Assembly: GCA_037074615.1 (NCBI GenBank)
Contig: CM073537.1
Location: 18,681,989-18,745,988 of the forward strand
Direction of reading: 5' to 3'
Source of the DNA: Leucaena leucocephala
Lineage: Eukaryota; Streptophyta; Magnoliopsida; Fabales; Fabaceae
DNA length: 64,000 nucleotides
The position numbers and the translations under genes were made by a program. Every line of letters begins with the position of its first letter. The stretch's first letter is position 1. The notes beneath the pieces were generated by a model that saw only the letters and a list, made by a program, of their open reading frames with translations, was not told the DNA's origin and searched no databases. Below are positions 13,801 through 25,718 of this stretch, piece by piece.

Positions 13801-14500
13801 GAGCGAACATAAAAATAAATTAATTTCGACAAAAATTCTTTATATAATTATATAATATAATCAGTATAATATATGAATTTTTTTTAAATAAATTAAATTT
13901 TAAATTTTTTATTTAGTTATACTTGTATTAAAAATTATTGCTATTATAAAAAATAATCTTTTTCTAGAGACAGGAAGAGAATCCTAGTATCTAGAGCATG
14001 GAGCGAAAAAATGAACTTTGGGAGATCGAATTGCGAATCTCCCCCCGACACTCGGGCGAGGCCTACTGACATAGAGGCACATGATCATGCTTCAGGCTAC
14101 CAAATTTGTATTTATGACGAAAGAGAAGTTGCATCCAGAAACTCAAAGAATCATCATTAGCTCTTAAAAATCAAGTTTTAATTCAGATAAACTTCTGAGC
14201 TTCCATCGTTTGCTACTGTAAAATCATAGTGATAAGATCTTATCATAGAACGACAAAAAACGAAGGTGAAAGGTGAAAGAGAAATACCGTAGAGCCGACG
14301 CCGACGGAACGCAGTGAAAGAGCAGAGGCCAATCGGCGGCAACGCTGGTAAGTCTGAAGCCAGGTATAGTGGCAGGATCCATGGACCACCGATCTTCTGG
14401 TGGGATGCACCTGAGCTGCTCTTTCTAGAAACCACAACGGCGTCAAGGCTGTGTAGTTCGCCGCGTTCTTTGGCAGATCGGCTATGTCGCGCCCCACCAT
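10858..14500 (-). CDS. AAE7: Peroxisomal acetate/short-chain acyl-CoA ligase (acyl-activating enzyme 7 / ACN1 type)
   Basis: Three coding exons: 14500-14288, 12635-12048 and 11754-10858 (stop at 10858-10860). All borders are GT-AG and the product is 565 aa, the usual family length. The enzyme adenylates acetate (or another short acid) and transfers it to CoA. In Arabidopsis, AAE7/ACN1 feeds peroxisomal acetyl-CoA into the glyoxylate cycle. Visible motifs are the P-loop-like YTSGTTASPKGV (about residues 200-211), TYGLSETYGP (about 338-347), GWFHSGDLAVKHPDGYIEIK, and the C-terminal PKTATGKIQKH with its catalytic lysine. The last three residues, SKL, form a canonical PTS1 peroxisome signal. One oddity is IISGAENISS where ACN1 has GGEN. 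Intron 1 is 1652 nt and repeat-like. The start is chosen because MVGRDIADLPKNAANYTALT aligns with the ACN1 N-terminus. Confidence 0.95.
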
Positions 14501-14616
14501 CGTCTCTGCTCCCCCCCCCCCCCCTCTCTCTGCTCTCCCTATCAGAACTTATATTTCTCTCTCACACTGCTACGAAGCTCTACGAATTGATTTCAATAAC
14601 GTTCTGGGCCCTTGCC

Positions 14617-14624
14617 TATATATA
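14617..14624 (-). promoter_or_regulatory. Candidate TATA box of the AAE7 gene
   Basis: TATATATA lies about 117-124 bp upstream of the AAE7 start, next to a GGGCCC (site II-like) motif at about 14606-14611. A 14-base poly-C run (14511-14524) sits in the predicted 5' UTR on the plus strand, which is poly-G in the transcript. Confidence 0.5.
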
Positions 14625-15242
14625 GAAGGGCTCGAAGAACGTGGAAGCTTCATCCAACTGCTGTTATTGCCTGACGAAGACAATTTCTCTTTCATTTTTA
14701 TTTTTTTTCTGTGTTCCGAATTTGGCGTCACTATCTTTAACGGTGGTCAGGCGTTAATGTTAATAATTTAATTTTTTTAACTAAATTAGAATAAAATAAA
14801 TTGCATCATCACTAATCTCATATAAATTTTATATATGATATTTGATTTGAATATTAATATAAATGTATAGAAAAAGTATATACTTTTTCTCGAGATACTA
14901 AAAATGGTTGTAATGTTGATAGTTGAGAGAGGTTAATACCAAAAAACCGTTAAAAATGATATTCCCTCCTTTTTGCTATCATAAGAGTATTAATATGTTT
15001 ATAGCAATAAATGCAGGGATAATTATTTTTTAAAAAAAATATGTAAAATTTTCTCTATTTATAAATTATAAACAGTTTAATTCATATTATATTTTATATG
15101 ATATAAAAAAATATATCTAGTCTTCAAATAGAAATTATGATTAACCAGCATCACTTATGATCAATGTCACTTATAAAAATTATCAATTTTATAGTCACCT
15201 TTTTAAGCTCAAACGAGCTTATTTGAATTCTCACCACTAAAT

Positions 15243-15792
15243 AAGCCTGATAATTTGGGTTAGACCCGCTAGCCCAACCCGCTAAAAAATGGCGGGTTGG
15301 GTTACAATTTTTACAACCTATTTTGGTGCGGGTCTTTTTGACCCGCACCCGCGGCGGGCTAACCAGCCGAGTTGGCGAGTTGGCCCACTTTTTTTTTTTA
15401 CTTTTTTTTAATTATCCACATTGCATTTAATTTAGCCAAACAAATGATATATTTACAAAAATAAGGGATACTACACTTAATTTATATTAATTTTATCTCA
15501 TTGAGTTATTTTTTTATATATATATTCATTTTATTTTATTATTATTTTATTTGTGATAGATTTATCTATGGATTGTGACAAAGTTTACTAAATAAATATT
15601 TTAACAACTTTAGACATGATTCGAATCTATTGACATATATAATTTTTTTTTAAATAAAAGTTGGCATATATATATATATATATAAAAAAAAAAAGAAAAG
15701 TTGGTAGGTGCGGGTTGGTAAAATGCCAACCCGCCTCTAACCCAACGGCGGGCCAACCGGTATCCGACGGGTTGGCCCGCTTTCCCACCTCT
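15243..15792. mobile_element. Candidate non-autonomous hAT-like element
   Basis: This 550-bp segment is flanked by the identical 10-mer ACCACTAAAT (15233-15242 and 15793-15802), which fits an 8-bp hAT target duplication plus chance matches. Both ends carry GC-rich arms built from GGCGGGTTGGGTTA-like words in opposite orientation, which stand out sharply in AT-rich DNA. Read inward on the minus strand, the right end begins AGAGGTGGGAAAGCGGGCC, similar to many plant hAT termini. The left terminus is decayed and does not match well. No transposase is visible. Confidence 0.5.
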
Positions 15793-15824
15793 ACCACTAA
15801 ATCAAACAGACTCATACTCATTCA

Positions 15825-16405
15825 ATGCCAGTTTGGATTTTACGAAAGCTAAAGTTTTAAAATAGTTTATGACCTAAATTTTAATCTAGAAAAATTTTAA
15901 AACAAACAGTTATATTTGTCCAAAATAAATGCTGGGTTAAACTATGGTTTAAAAATATAGTTTTGGATAAGCTACTAAGAACATCTTATAGAATGGTAAA
16001 AAAGTTTATAAATTACTCAATTACTATTTTACCCATATTTTTTGCACTCTCTCTTCTCTCCCCTTCTCTAGATTCTCCATCTCCTTCTTCTTCTTTCTTC
16101 ATTGCTGGGTCCATCGCCGTGGGTCGCATCTTGCCTCGCTGGTCTGTCGCGTCTCGCATCTCACCTTGTCATGGCTAGTCGGTCATCAGAAGAAGAGAGA
16201 ATAATATAAACAGAAAACACAGAGGGATGTGCTGTGATATTTTTTTCCTAATACCTTTTCTAATAATTTACTAATAACAAAAGTCATTATAGTAATAATC
16301 ATCTAAATGCTCATTTATTCAGAACTATTTTTTTTATAAACTCTTTTGTAAAAGTTATATAATTTTTTTTATAAACTATTTTTTAAAAATCTATCTAAAT
16401 TAAGT
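15825..16405. mobile_element. Tourist-like MITE family copy A (approximate ends)
   Basis: It shares the layout of the other family copies: a GTTTGGAT-type left end, then an A/T arm with ATAAACTA and TTACTATTTTACCC words, a CT-rich core (about 16047-16100), and a second arm. The core also carries a less AT-rich stretch (about 16100-16190) not seen in the other copies. No clean target duplication was found, so the ends are estimates. Confidence 0.45.
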
Positions 16406-16864
16406 CAACTTGCACAATAAAATAATTTTTATTTCATAAAAAAAATTTATACATATATATATTATTACACTTGCACGCACCTAATTGACCCTGCCTCGTT
16501 GCCTTTCCTAGGAAGGCTTTAACACCATTATGGCGTGATTAGCAAGGTAATAATTAATTTAGCATATGGCACGCTCTTTATTATAACAAAATAAACAACT
16601 AAAAATATTCATCCACGATTCTGAGAACTTCAACCTCTAGTCGTTAAGGTTCCATGTCCCTTCTAACTTTGTACTATAATATATTTTTAAAAAAATTAAA
16701 AAATTAAAGAAAAACAAAAAGAATTTGAACCGTTCATTCCATCCAACAGCTCACAACCAACGGCTTTTTAACTGATATGGTATACACAATACTAAAATAC
16801 TACACGGTGGAAAATATTTATTAAAATACTTTATTTAAAATCGTTCCCAGCTACAACACGATTA

Positions 16865-17345
16865 TGGGGATAATCCTAAAATCATGATTTTAAAAAAAAA
16901 ATTGACCTAAATTTCAGTTTAAAATTTTTTTAAACAGTTATATTTGTCAAGATTTCGGTTTAAACTAAATTATGATTTAAAATTATAATTTCAGATAAAC
17001 TGGTCAGAGTATATTCTAAAATAGTAAACTACGTTTTTAACTATTTAATTACTATTTTATCCTTTTTTTTTTTTACACATTCTCTCCGCTCTCCTATATC
17101 TTTTCCATTATCTCTCATCTCTTCTCTCTCCTCTATCTTTTTTATCCTCTTTTCTCTCTCATCTCTCATACATACCCTTTTTAGTAATTTTACAATTACA
17201 AAACTCATTTTTATAACAACTATTCAAACACTCATTTATCTAAAATTATTTTTTTCTATAAGCTATTTTCTAAAAACCATTTTCCATAAACTATTTATAG
17301 ACCCATTTTTTTATAAGCCCGTTTTTAAAATTTTATCCAAACACG
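16865..17345. mobile_element. Tourist-like MITE family copy B
   Basis: CT-rich core (about 17070-17175) flanked by the family arms. The right end reads ATCCAAACACG followed by TTA (17346-17348), and a TTA at 16862-16864 precedes the proposed left end. The left terminal repeat is decayed. Confidence 0.5.
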
Positions 17346-18520
17346 TTATATTTATACACAATCATGTACCGTGCGGCTCACCGTGTCCTGTTGGCTGTTG
17401 CATCCAGTGCATTTTATAAAACAGAGCATGATACGTGTTAGATTAATTATAATTATGTTGTGTTAATCGTGTTTTTTCCCAGCGCTCGGTTCCTTTCCAA
17501 TAATTATTAATTAACCAGTGATTTAAATTTGAGATTAGTTAAACTCTTATTGAAAAATTCCAATCAGATCGATTGGGTCAACCAAATTACCCATAAATTA
17601 GTGCCTAGTGTAGTATGGTTCAAAATTGGGAGAAAACCAGAAATTGGTCCAAAATGGATCAAACTTCCCAAAATCAATGAACCACCGAAAAAATGATATC
17701 TTTTTGAAATTTAAACCACATTTCTAAACTATACTTTATGCCCATCGATGAATTATAAATATTGGAAAAGAAATACTAACAAGAAAATATGCAAGAAATA
17801 TGTACATTATTATAAAATTAAAAATATAAAACAAGCATGTTCTTATAAAAATATCATCTCATAATTATTTTATTTTTATTTTAAGAATGATATAAATTTA
17901 CTGAATTTTTAAAAACATAGTTTTACGTTTATCTCTACTCATTTTATATTCATAATTAAACTAATTTTATTGTTTTTTTTATTTAAAATCAATTTATTTA
18001 TTTATTTCTTGTCTTTCTTAGTTGAAATAGTTGGCGTAAGTTTAACATGTATTAATTTAACTTTGACCGATTCAACATCATTGACTATACTGGTTCCAAT
18101 TTAATTTTTATTTATTACTTTTCTAATTCTTAATATAAGACATATATAATTAATTTAATTATATTAATAATATTAATTAAATTAGTTAATATAACATATT
18201 TTTTTAAAATATTTTAACAATTTTCTTTAATTAAATATCTCTCTCTTATTTGATTATAGTAAAAAGAGTATTAATAATAATAATTTTAAAAAAATTATAA
18301 ATATAAAAAATAAATTTTATATTTAAAATTAAAATTAATATTCTAATTAAATTATATATTAATAACTAAATGAGTATCTATTCCAGGAGAGCCTTGAGAA
18401 GCCAAGGAGAGTAGTGAGGAGCTCAAGAGTAGGGAATTGTGCCTCATTTAAAATATCGGGCCTAATAAGTCTTAGCCTAAACATGTTGCAAAATGTTTAT
18501 CAGGCATTCATTTCACCACT

Positions 18521-18540
18521 ATATATATATATATATATAT
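18521..18540. repeat. (AT)10 microsatellite
   Basis: Uninterrupted AT dinucleotide repeat. Confidence 0.9.
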
Positions 18541-20070
18541 CAAACTTTATTATTTCACCTCCAGAAGAAAAAATAAGAGAAATTTCGCTTTATTTTTAGA
18601 TAGTATATAAGCTCAATTTTTTTTCAAAATTTTTTATACAAAAAAAAATATTATTTAACAAATACCCTTATTAAAACTTATTATTCGTGGGTTCAATTAG
18701 CGAAAAAGTGAGACATATAATCATTTGGAGCGTGTTCAATGTATCATTTTATTATAGTTTCAATCACAGCACTTTAAGAGACATACTAACTCTTGGGTAT
18801 ATAGATTTACGCCTAAAGATAATTGACAGTTCATCTTACCAAATATTAATATCGTCTAAGAGAAAGAGAGACTTCATTCGCTTTACCTTTTAATCGTAGG
18901 TGAGTTCAATTCTTTTTAAAAAATTTATTATAAAAAAAATTACCCTTTTTAAACTTTCTTATCTGCTGGATGGTACTAGCTTATATAATAATATAAAGCC
19001 TAAACAAGTCGATCAGTTTAATATATTGATTAAAATATCTTAAATGTAAGCATGGGATATGATATTTTTTTTTTATGGAAATGCTATCATTATTAAGCTC
19101 AAAAGTATTTTTCTTTTTTCTTGTATGAGATTTTCTACAAGATATTGCAACAGAACTGTTGTTGCTCTTGGTTTCTGCATTTGGCGCGTGTTCTGGACTT
19201 AAGTTGATACAGACATTTTAAAACTGGCAATTTAATTGTGTTGACGAAATAAGCTAGTTCTACGAATCAAAATTTAAATTTTATTAAAAAAATATCTATA
19301 TTTAATACTTAATAATATAGGGAAAAAATGGAAAAGGGTGACAGCGTGAGACAAGACGTGAAGGGGAGATGCAATTCACAGCATATGTTTCAGCTTTTAC
19401 TACATGCTCATACCAAACACGTTTTGAGACTTGAGAACCACACAATATTTTTTTACTATTTTAATATGTTTTTTCCCCTTCGTTTTGGACTAATTTAGCA
19501 CTAATCTTGTCTACTCCAGAATCCGATATTGTAATGAGCTTTTATGAACTAGTAGAACTTGATGGACGATGATGTCGTTGACTAAACCCTCATTTGCACT
19601 AACTCCATATAGGAAAAGTTGGTCACAGGACCAAATAACTACTCCATCTTAGACTCTTTACATGTTTTGTAATTATAAAATTTTATTTATAACATAAATT
19701 ACGCTATAAATAAGGTATTGTATTTATGGTAAGAGGAAGCAATATTTCTTTTTACAAGTATATTTAAATACAAATGCCTAATATCCCTTTTCACAACTCT
19801 TGTTATTTTAGACTATAAAGTATAAACTATTCGATTTGTCATTATTGGAGCATGTTTTGGAAACAATTAAAAATTTGAATTTGATTTGGCTTTTATCGAG
19901 GTGGAAAAAATGACATAAATAATTAAAAATTTGGCTGAGTAAAGTGAAAAACAAGGGCACCATGTCCATGCGTGTGAATTTGACAACGCTCCTTGGATTG
20001 CTTTTGTTTTTATTTGCCCCTGCCCTGCCTAAAATCTCCCTGTACTATCTTCAAGTTCACCTCATTGAGA

Positions 20071-20090
20071 ATATATATATATATATATAT
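20071..20090. repeat. (AT)10 microsatellite followed by a short AC run
   Basis: Compound dinucleotide repeat in intergenic DNA. Confidence 0.9.
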
Positions 20091-21722
20091 ACACACACAT
20101 GACTTATGACTTATTTCTAGAATATATATAAAGGTCACATAATAGATAACGTGGGAAAATTGACACCAGATCATACAAAATTAACTCTCGTCCCACATTG
20201 AAGATTCCATGCATGCATATACAGTCACTTGTGTAACACTCCTTCAAATATGGAGTTAAATAATTATTTTTTTCATTTTTTTTTATAAGTTACAACATTT
20301 TAAATTGGATTCATCTTTTTATTATAAGCTGCACTTTGGAGATATCTAAAATTTTAAATAACCTTTTGATTTACGTAATTTGGTCATTTTGTATATTATA
20401 AAAAGGATTGGAAAGAGTAATTTATAAAAAATAAAAAAACTAATTAAATTAGTTATTTATAAAAAAAATATGTTAGTTTTAGTAAAATATTTTATAAAAA
20501 TCACCCTCATTGATATAAATACTTTTAATATACACGTTCAATTGATATAATTTAAAAAAAATATAAATTTAAAATATAAGATGAGTCAATTATTCATCAT
20601 CATATTCATGTCGAGTTGCCACCTACCATGCATGGACCACTCCCATCTCGCCACTGCTCACGCAAATATTTTAGTTATTTACACTACTTTTTACTGAAAA
20701 TAATTCAAATACAAGGAAATTTATAAAAATAAAAAAATTAATAGATTGAAAAAATATATTTAAGGGTATATTAAGTATAATTTAATTTTATTGGTTATAA
20801 GTAAAAATGTATAAACGACCATATATATATCTATATTATGTAATAATTGTGGTCAAAGTTTATCTGTTTAGTGGGCCAATTTTCTAGGTTTATCACTGTC
20901 ATACTCATATGATTGATTTACTCTTCTGTTTTTAACCAAAAACAATATCCACCTTTTTTTCTTGAGGCCAGTTCAGCCCCACTTCATCAGTGAAGGCATT
21001 ATTATTGTAAGAGAAAGAGATAGAAAAATACCATATAAAATTTTAAATTTTAAATAAGGTATATGAATTTGTAAATGAATAGATTGGGCACTATCTATTA
21101 TTTTAAAATTTTGAAGGAAAAAAAAAATCTCTCTCTTCCTTCTTCTTTACAGATCATTTTTTTCATTTTCTCTTTATCTCTTGGTGTCAACAAACATAAG
21201 CAGCACGAAACAGAGGCAGAACAACAGCAACACGAGGAGAAGAGGATAGTGACGGCAACACAAAAGCAGACTTCCATTAGCTTGGGGACAAGTTGCTTTC
21301 CGATGAAAAACCAATAGCTCCCTTTCTCTGTAAGAGAAAAAACCCAAACAACAATTCATCTCAAAAGAAAACGTCAAGAAAAAATAATGATTTCCGAGGG
21401 AGAAATGAAGCAAAAACTATAAAAAATTATTATTAGTTTTAGCTGTTTGATCTCAGAGAGAAACATAAGAGAAAAGCTATGCTTTCAGTCTTGAAGAAGA
21501 AGATGAGACTATGAAATGGATAGTAAATGTCTTATAATGAAGGTGATAAATACTATAAGTAAAATAGTCAACGTAATTAAAAGTATTATTACTAATAAAA
21601 ACTATTATTGAATGAAATTATGCAATAAATGATGACTATTTATGATTTATAAATCATATTACTTACAAATGATCCAGGTAATATATAATAAAAATAATGA
21701 TTTTTAGATAAATTTTTTCGCG

Positions 21723-22042
21723 GAGTAGTAGATATCTTAACTGAAATTGTCAAATTTATTAGTGAAATTATAAATCCTATTGCAAGAGTAGTATATGATC
21801 AAATTAATTACTTGTAACTGAGCTATTATAGAGAGTAGTAAATATCTTAATGAAAGTTATCAAAATCACTGCTCAAGTCATAAATCATATTTAAGGACTA
21901 GTAAATGACTAAATCAATTATTTGTAATTGAGTTGTTATAGAGAGTAATAAATATTTTAGCAAAAATAATTAAAATCATTACTTAAATTGTAAATTCTAT
22001 TACAGGAATAATAAATGATCAAAACAATTACTTACAATTTAG
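21723..22042. repeat. 110-bp tandem repeat, about three degenerate units
   Basis: Units start at 21723, 21833 and 21943, an exact 110-bp spacing. Each begins GAGTARTARATAT and later contains TGATCAAA/TGACTAAA, AATTACTTGTAA-like words and a TTATAGA junction. A fourth, more diverged unit may lie just upstream (about 21540-21720). It is AT-rich and not coding. Confidence 0.75.
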
Positions 22043-22416
22043 AAGGCAATTTTATATTTTCCTCTCAAATTTAAAAGGATAGATTGATACTTATGCTAAA
22101 TTTATTTTTTTATATATTCATATACTCTTTTTTGTAAGTTAAAATTTAGATAATTTTTTCTGATCCTTTTCCCTCATCATAATGTTATAGTAATTAGTGG
22201 GGTCTTATACCTAAACTAATAATATCCACTCTACGTCAATTAATTGAAATTTTAGAATAAGTTCTTAAAATTTGTGACTCAACGTTATGATTTAGAAAGG
22301 TCAGACATAATATTTTAATTTTTACAATAATGCGATCAATTTGAATTTGAAGTAATAATGCAATATGCTAGTGATTTTTTTTTGAACACAAATCCTCGTT
22401 TCCAATATTTTTTTTA

Positions 22417-23036
22417 GGACTTGTTTGGATATATTTTTAAAAAATAGTTATAAAAAATTAAAATATTTTTGTATAAGTTCTTTTAGAAAATAGTTTATGT
22501 TTGAATAAATAAGTATTTATATAGTTCTTACCAGAATGATTTTAATAATTGATAAATTATAAAAAAATATATAAGATAAAAAAACAATTGTCAGACTGTT
22601 TTCAACTTTCCATCTCTGTTTTTTCTCACTTCTTTCTACAGAAATTTTATTGTAACTCTTCTATTCTTCCATATATATATATATATATATCATCTTCTTA
22701 TATGTTCATATATATCTCCGGTGACAACAAGGAAGACGACGATGACTTGTAGAGGAGAGATAGACCTCCTTTTACCAATGACGATAAAGAAGAGAAGGGA
22801 AGAGGGAGGAGGGAAGAAAAGAGAGAGTGTCTAAAAAAATAAAGGTAAAATAATAATTAGGTAGTTTATAATTTTTTTTTATTTTAGAAACTATTTTTAT
22901 AAGTTTATTTAAAACTATAGTTTAGTTCATAAATCTTTTTAGATAAATATAATTATTTATTTTAAAATATTTCTAAACTATAATTTAAATTAAAAATTAT
23001 TTAACACCTTAATTTAGAGTGAATGTAAACACACAC
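22417..23036. mobile_element. Tourist-like MITE family copy D
   Basis: The left end GGACTTGTTTGGATAT is preceded by TTA (22414-22416). The right end GTAAACACACAC is followed by TTA (23037-23039). The 3-bp TTA duplication and GTGTTTGG-like termini fit PIF/Harbinger (Tourist) MITEs. The core carries an (AT)10 run (22671-22690) and a GA-rich block (about 22750-22830). It lies in the opposite orientation to copies A-C. Confidence 0.65.
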
Positions 23037-23189
23037 TTAGTCTCAAAAGTGACTTTTTTGAAATGCTTTCCTGGTGTAAAATATAAGCAACTTTTCCGAA
23101 TTGTCTAGACCATTAACATAACTTCAAAAGTTTTCATGCTTTGTTTATCTTAGATAAAAGTACATTGACAACTTACAATCGAGATACTG

Positions 23190-23790
23190 TATATTTAGAT
23201 AAGATTTAAAAAATAGGTTTATAAAAAAATTGAGTTTTTAAATAGCTTATAAAAAAAAATTAAAAAAAAATTTATGAAAAAAAGTTATTCTCAATAAACA
23301 AATATTTAGATAGTTATTTTTAGAATAATTTTTTATATTGATAAATTACTAAAAATAGTATGATTTGATTAAAAGTAGAAGAGAGGAAAGATGGTAGAGA
23401 AAATATAGGAGAGGAAAAGAGGTTAGAGGGGAGAGGGGAGAGGGGAGAGATGAGAGATAATAGAGAAGAGAGAGGAGAGATGAGAGAAGGTGGAGAAGAG
23501 AGAGGAGAGAGAAGAGGGATGAGAAGGGAGAGAGAGAGTAGAAAAGAGAGATGTAAGAGGAGAGAGGATATAAGAAAAGTAGAGGTAATCTAGTAATTAA
23601 ATAATCCATAAATTTTTTACTGTTTCAAAAATTAATTTCAGTAACTTATTTAAAATCATAATTTTAAACTATAATTTTACTTAAAAATACTTATAGATAA
23701 ATATAACTATTTATTTTAAAATTTATATAAATCAAAATTTTATCTAAAAAACTTTTAAAATTATAATTTCACAAGTTTATCAAATAGGCC
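23190..23790. mobile_element. Tourist-like MITE family copy E (approximate ends)
   Basis: The long GA-rich core (about 23377-23590) and flanking arms match copies D and F. The right end reads TATCAAATAGGCC, the complement of a GGCCTATTTGATA-type terminus. The left end is not sharply defined. Confidence 0.5.
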
Positions 23791-23794
23791 ATAA

Positions 23795-24745
23795 CCAATC
23801 AATAAAGTTTGTCGTTGTTATTGTATGAACATGATAACCTCCTCACACTCGGGACCTCAAAGCTCTGGCAAGGGGACCCAGCTGGAGTCACATCTGCCAG
23901 GAAGGAAAATAAGCCTTACACCTATTTTGTACATTGTAATTTATTTCTACCTTCGTTCGGCCAAACCAATCCCTTTCTACTATTTTTAAAGTCCGTTTAA
24001 ATATTTGCAATTTAAGAGAGAGAAAATCAAATTAAGTGGGCAGAAGTAAAGAGCATTAGACTGGATAGAGGTTTAATTATCACCTGGCCAACTCACTATA
24101 TTATAAAATGAAAGGATGGAGATTGTTTAATTCCCACTTTTTAAAAAAATATCTTTAAAAAGATATATTTTAATTATAAATTTTTTATTCAAATTAATCA
24201 ATTATTATATAGTACTATGATCTAAAAAAATATCAGGGATCAGTGACTCAAAAGTTATAAATAAAAATTGAATACCGGTAGTTAGGAATCAGACGTGACT
24301 TTTTGACTTTTTGTTGTGGGGGTTGTATGTCCACAACATTAAATAGTAAGGGAAAATGTAAGTTTTGATCTCTAGACTCTTTTTTAATTATTGAGTTAAT
24401 TTTTAAACTTTAGCTCATAATAATTCGGTTATCAAAACTTAAAGTAACTTATTTTTTATAATTTAGTACCTCAAAATAATTCCATTCCTATAGTTTATTA
24501 ACTCAGAATAACGTAATTTTTACAATTATTTAACTTAATAAACTATAATAATTAAATTGTAATCAACATATTTTCCTAATATTATATGTTTTTCTTTGAC
24601 CTGATTAAATATTAAATTAATCATGTTCTTCTTTACACGCATGGAGGTCCATAAAACAAACGCATATTTTCTTAATTATTAAATGAGAAAGCTACTGCAA
24701 TTTTTGCTCCTGGGGATTCGTGTATGCAGTCGTTATTAGCTAGTG
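23795..24745. other. Intergenic DNA, nothing recognised
   Basis: Mostly AT-rich. A short more balanced stretch (about 23830-23960) has no recognisable coding or RNA feature. Confidence 0.4.
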
Positions 24746-24752
24746 CGTGTTA

Positions 24753-25201
24753 AATATAAGTTTTAAAAGAATTTTTAACTAAATTTTAATTTAATTTTTT
24801 TAAAATAAATAATTATATTTATTTAAATAAATTTTTAGATCAAATTATAATTTAAAATTAAAATTTTATATAAATTATTAATAATAACTTTTAAAATAAT
24901 AAAAAAATTTATAAACTATTTAATTATTATTTTACCTATATTTTTTTTTACAATCTATCTCCTCTCTATTATCTCTTCTTCACCTTCTCTCCTATCCCCT
25001 ATATCTTTTCTATCCTCCTTCATCTCTCATATTTTTAATAAAATTATATATTTTTAATAATTTATCAATAATAAAATATAATAATAATTATTTAAATATT
25101 TATTTATTTAAAATTATTTTTTTATAATTTTTTTCTTTTTTTTTTAAAACTGTCTAAATTTTTTTATATAGTTTTTTTTTAATTTTTATTCAAATAAACC
25201 C
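24753..25201. mobile_element. Tourist-like MITE family copy C
   Basis: The right end TTCAAATAAACCC is followed by TTA (25202-25204), the complement of a GGGTTTATTTGAA terminus. The CT-rich core (about 24955-25030) is flanked by the family arms. The left end is proposed after a TTA at 24750-24752 but is decayed. It lies about 520 bp upstream of the CAMTA5 start codon. Confidence 0.45.
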
Positions 25202-25718
25202 TTAGGAGTATTGCCCAATAGCTCGTTGTTCTACCGGGTTCATGATTCGTAAGTCTCGTTATATTTCGGTTTATTTTAATTTTTCTAATAAGACCTTAAA
25301 AAATTAATAAATTAAATATTAATTTTAATTGCAATTTATTTAAGTCAGCCGATCCACGACCCCTGAAAAGTTGCTTTAATTTAGTCTACCCTGTGCTAAG
25401 ACTTTCATACAAAAGTCCATGAGCGAGGAAAAAAAAAAAAAAACAGTACCTCAAAGTTGCAGAACAGAGTTCAGTGTATTTGAGCTATGATTCCCTTTTA
25501 CGTTTCTCTCTCTTCAATCACGTAACCTCCTCATCTTTTCTGTGGTTTTTCGACTCATCCTTTGATTTTACCCCTATCTGGTTTTCAGCTCAAATTTGTC
25601 ATCCTTTATAATTGGGATACTTTGTTTTCCGAATTTTCTTTGTTTTTAAGGTTGTGAGTTTTGCAATGGTTAATTGAGCACCGAGAGAGGTCTTTAAATT
25701 TTCTGAGAGGTTTCTACA

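Larger units (their letters stand above)
17350..22410. other. AT-rich intergenic region with simple repeats, no gene recognised
   Basis: It contains AT microsatellites near 18521-18540 and 20071-20090 and one 110-bp tandem repeat (annotated separately). ORFs here, such as the one over 21075-21317, are low-complexity and match no family I know. Confidence 0.5.

Noticed and set aside
14010..14100. GC-rich patch in AAE7 intron 1, considered as a tRNA or other small RNA gene
   Set aside because: No cloverleaf pairing or conserved A/B box words found on either strand.
21075..21413. ORFs on both strands with a Gln/His-rich peptide
   Set aside because: Low-complexity, no family match, no splice context, and both strands open equally well.
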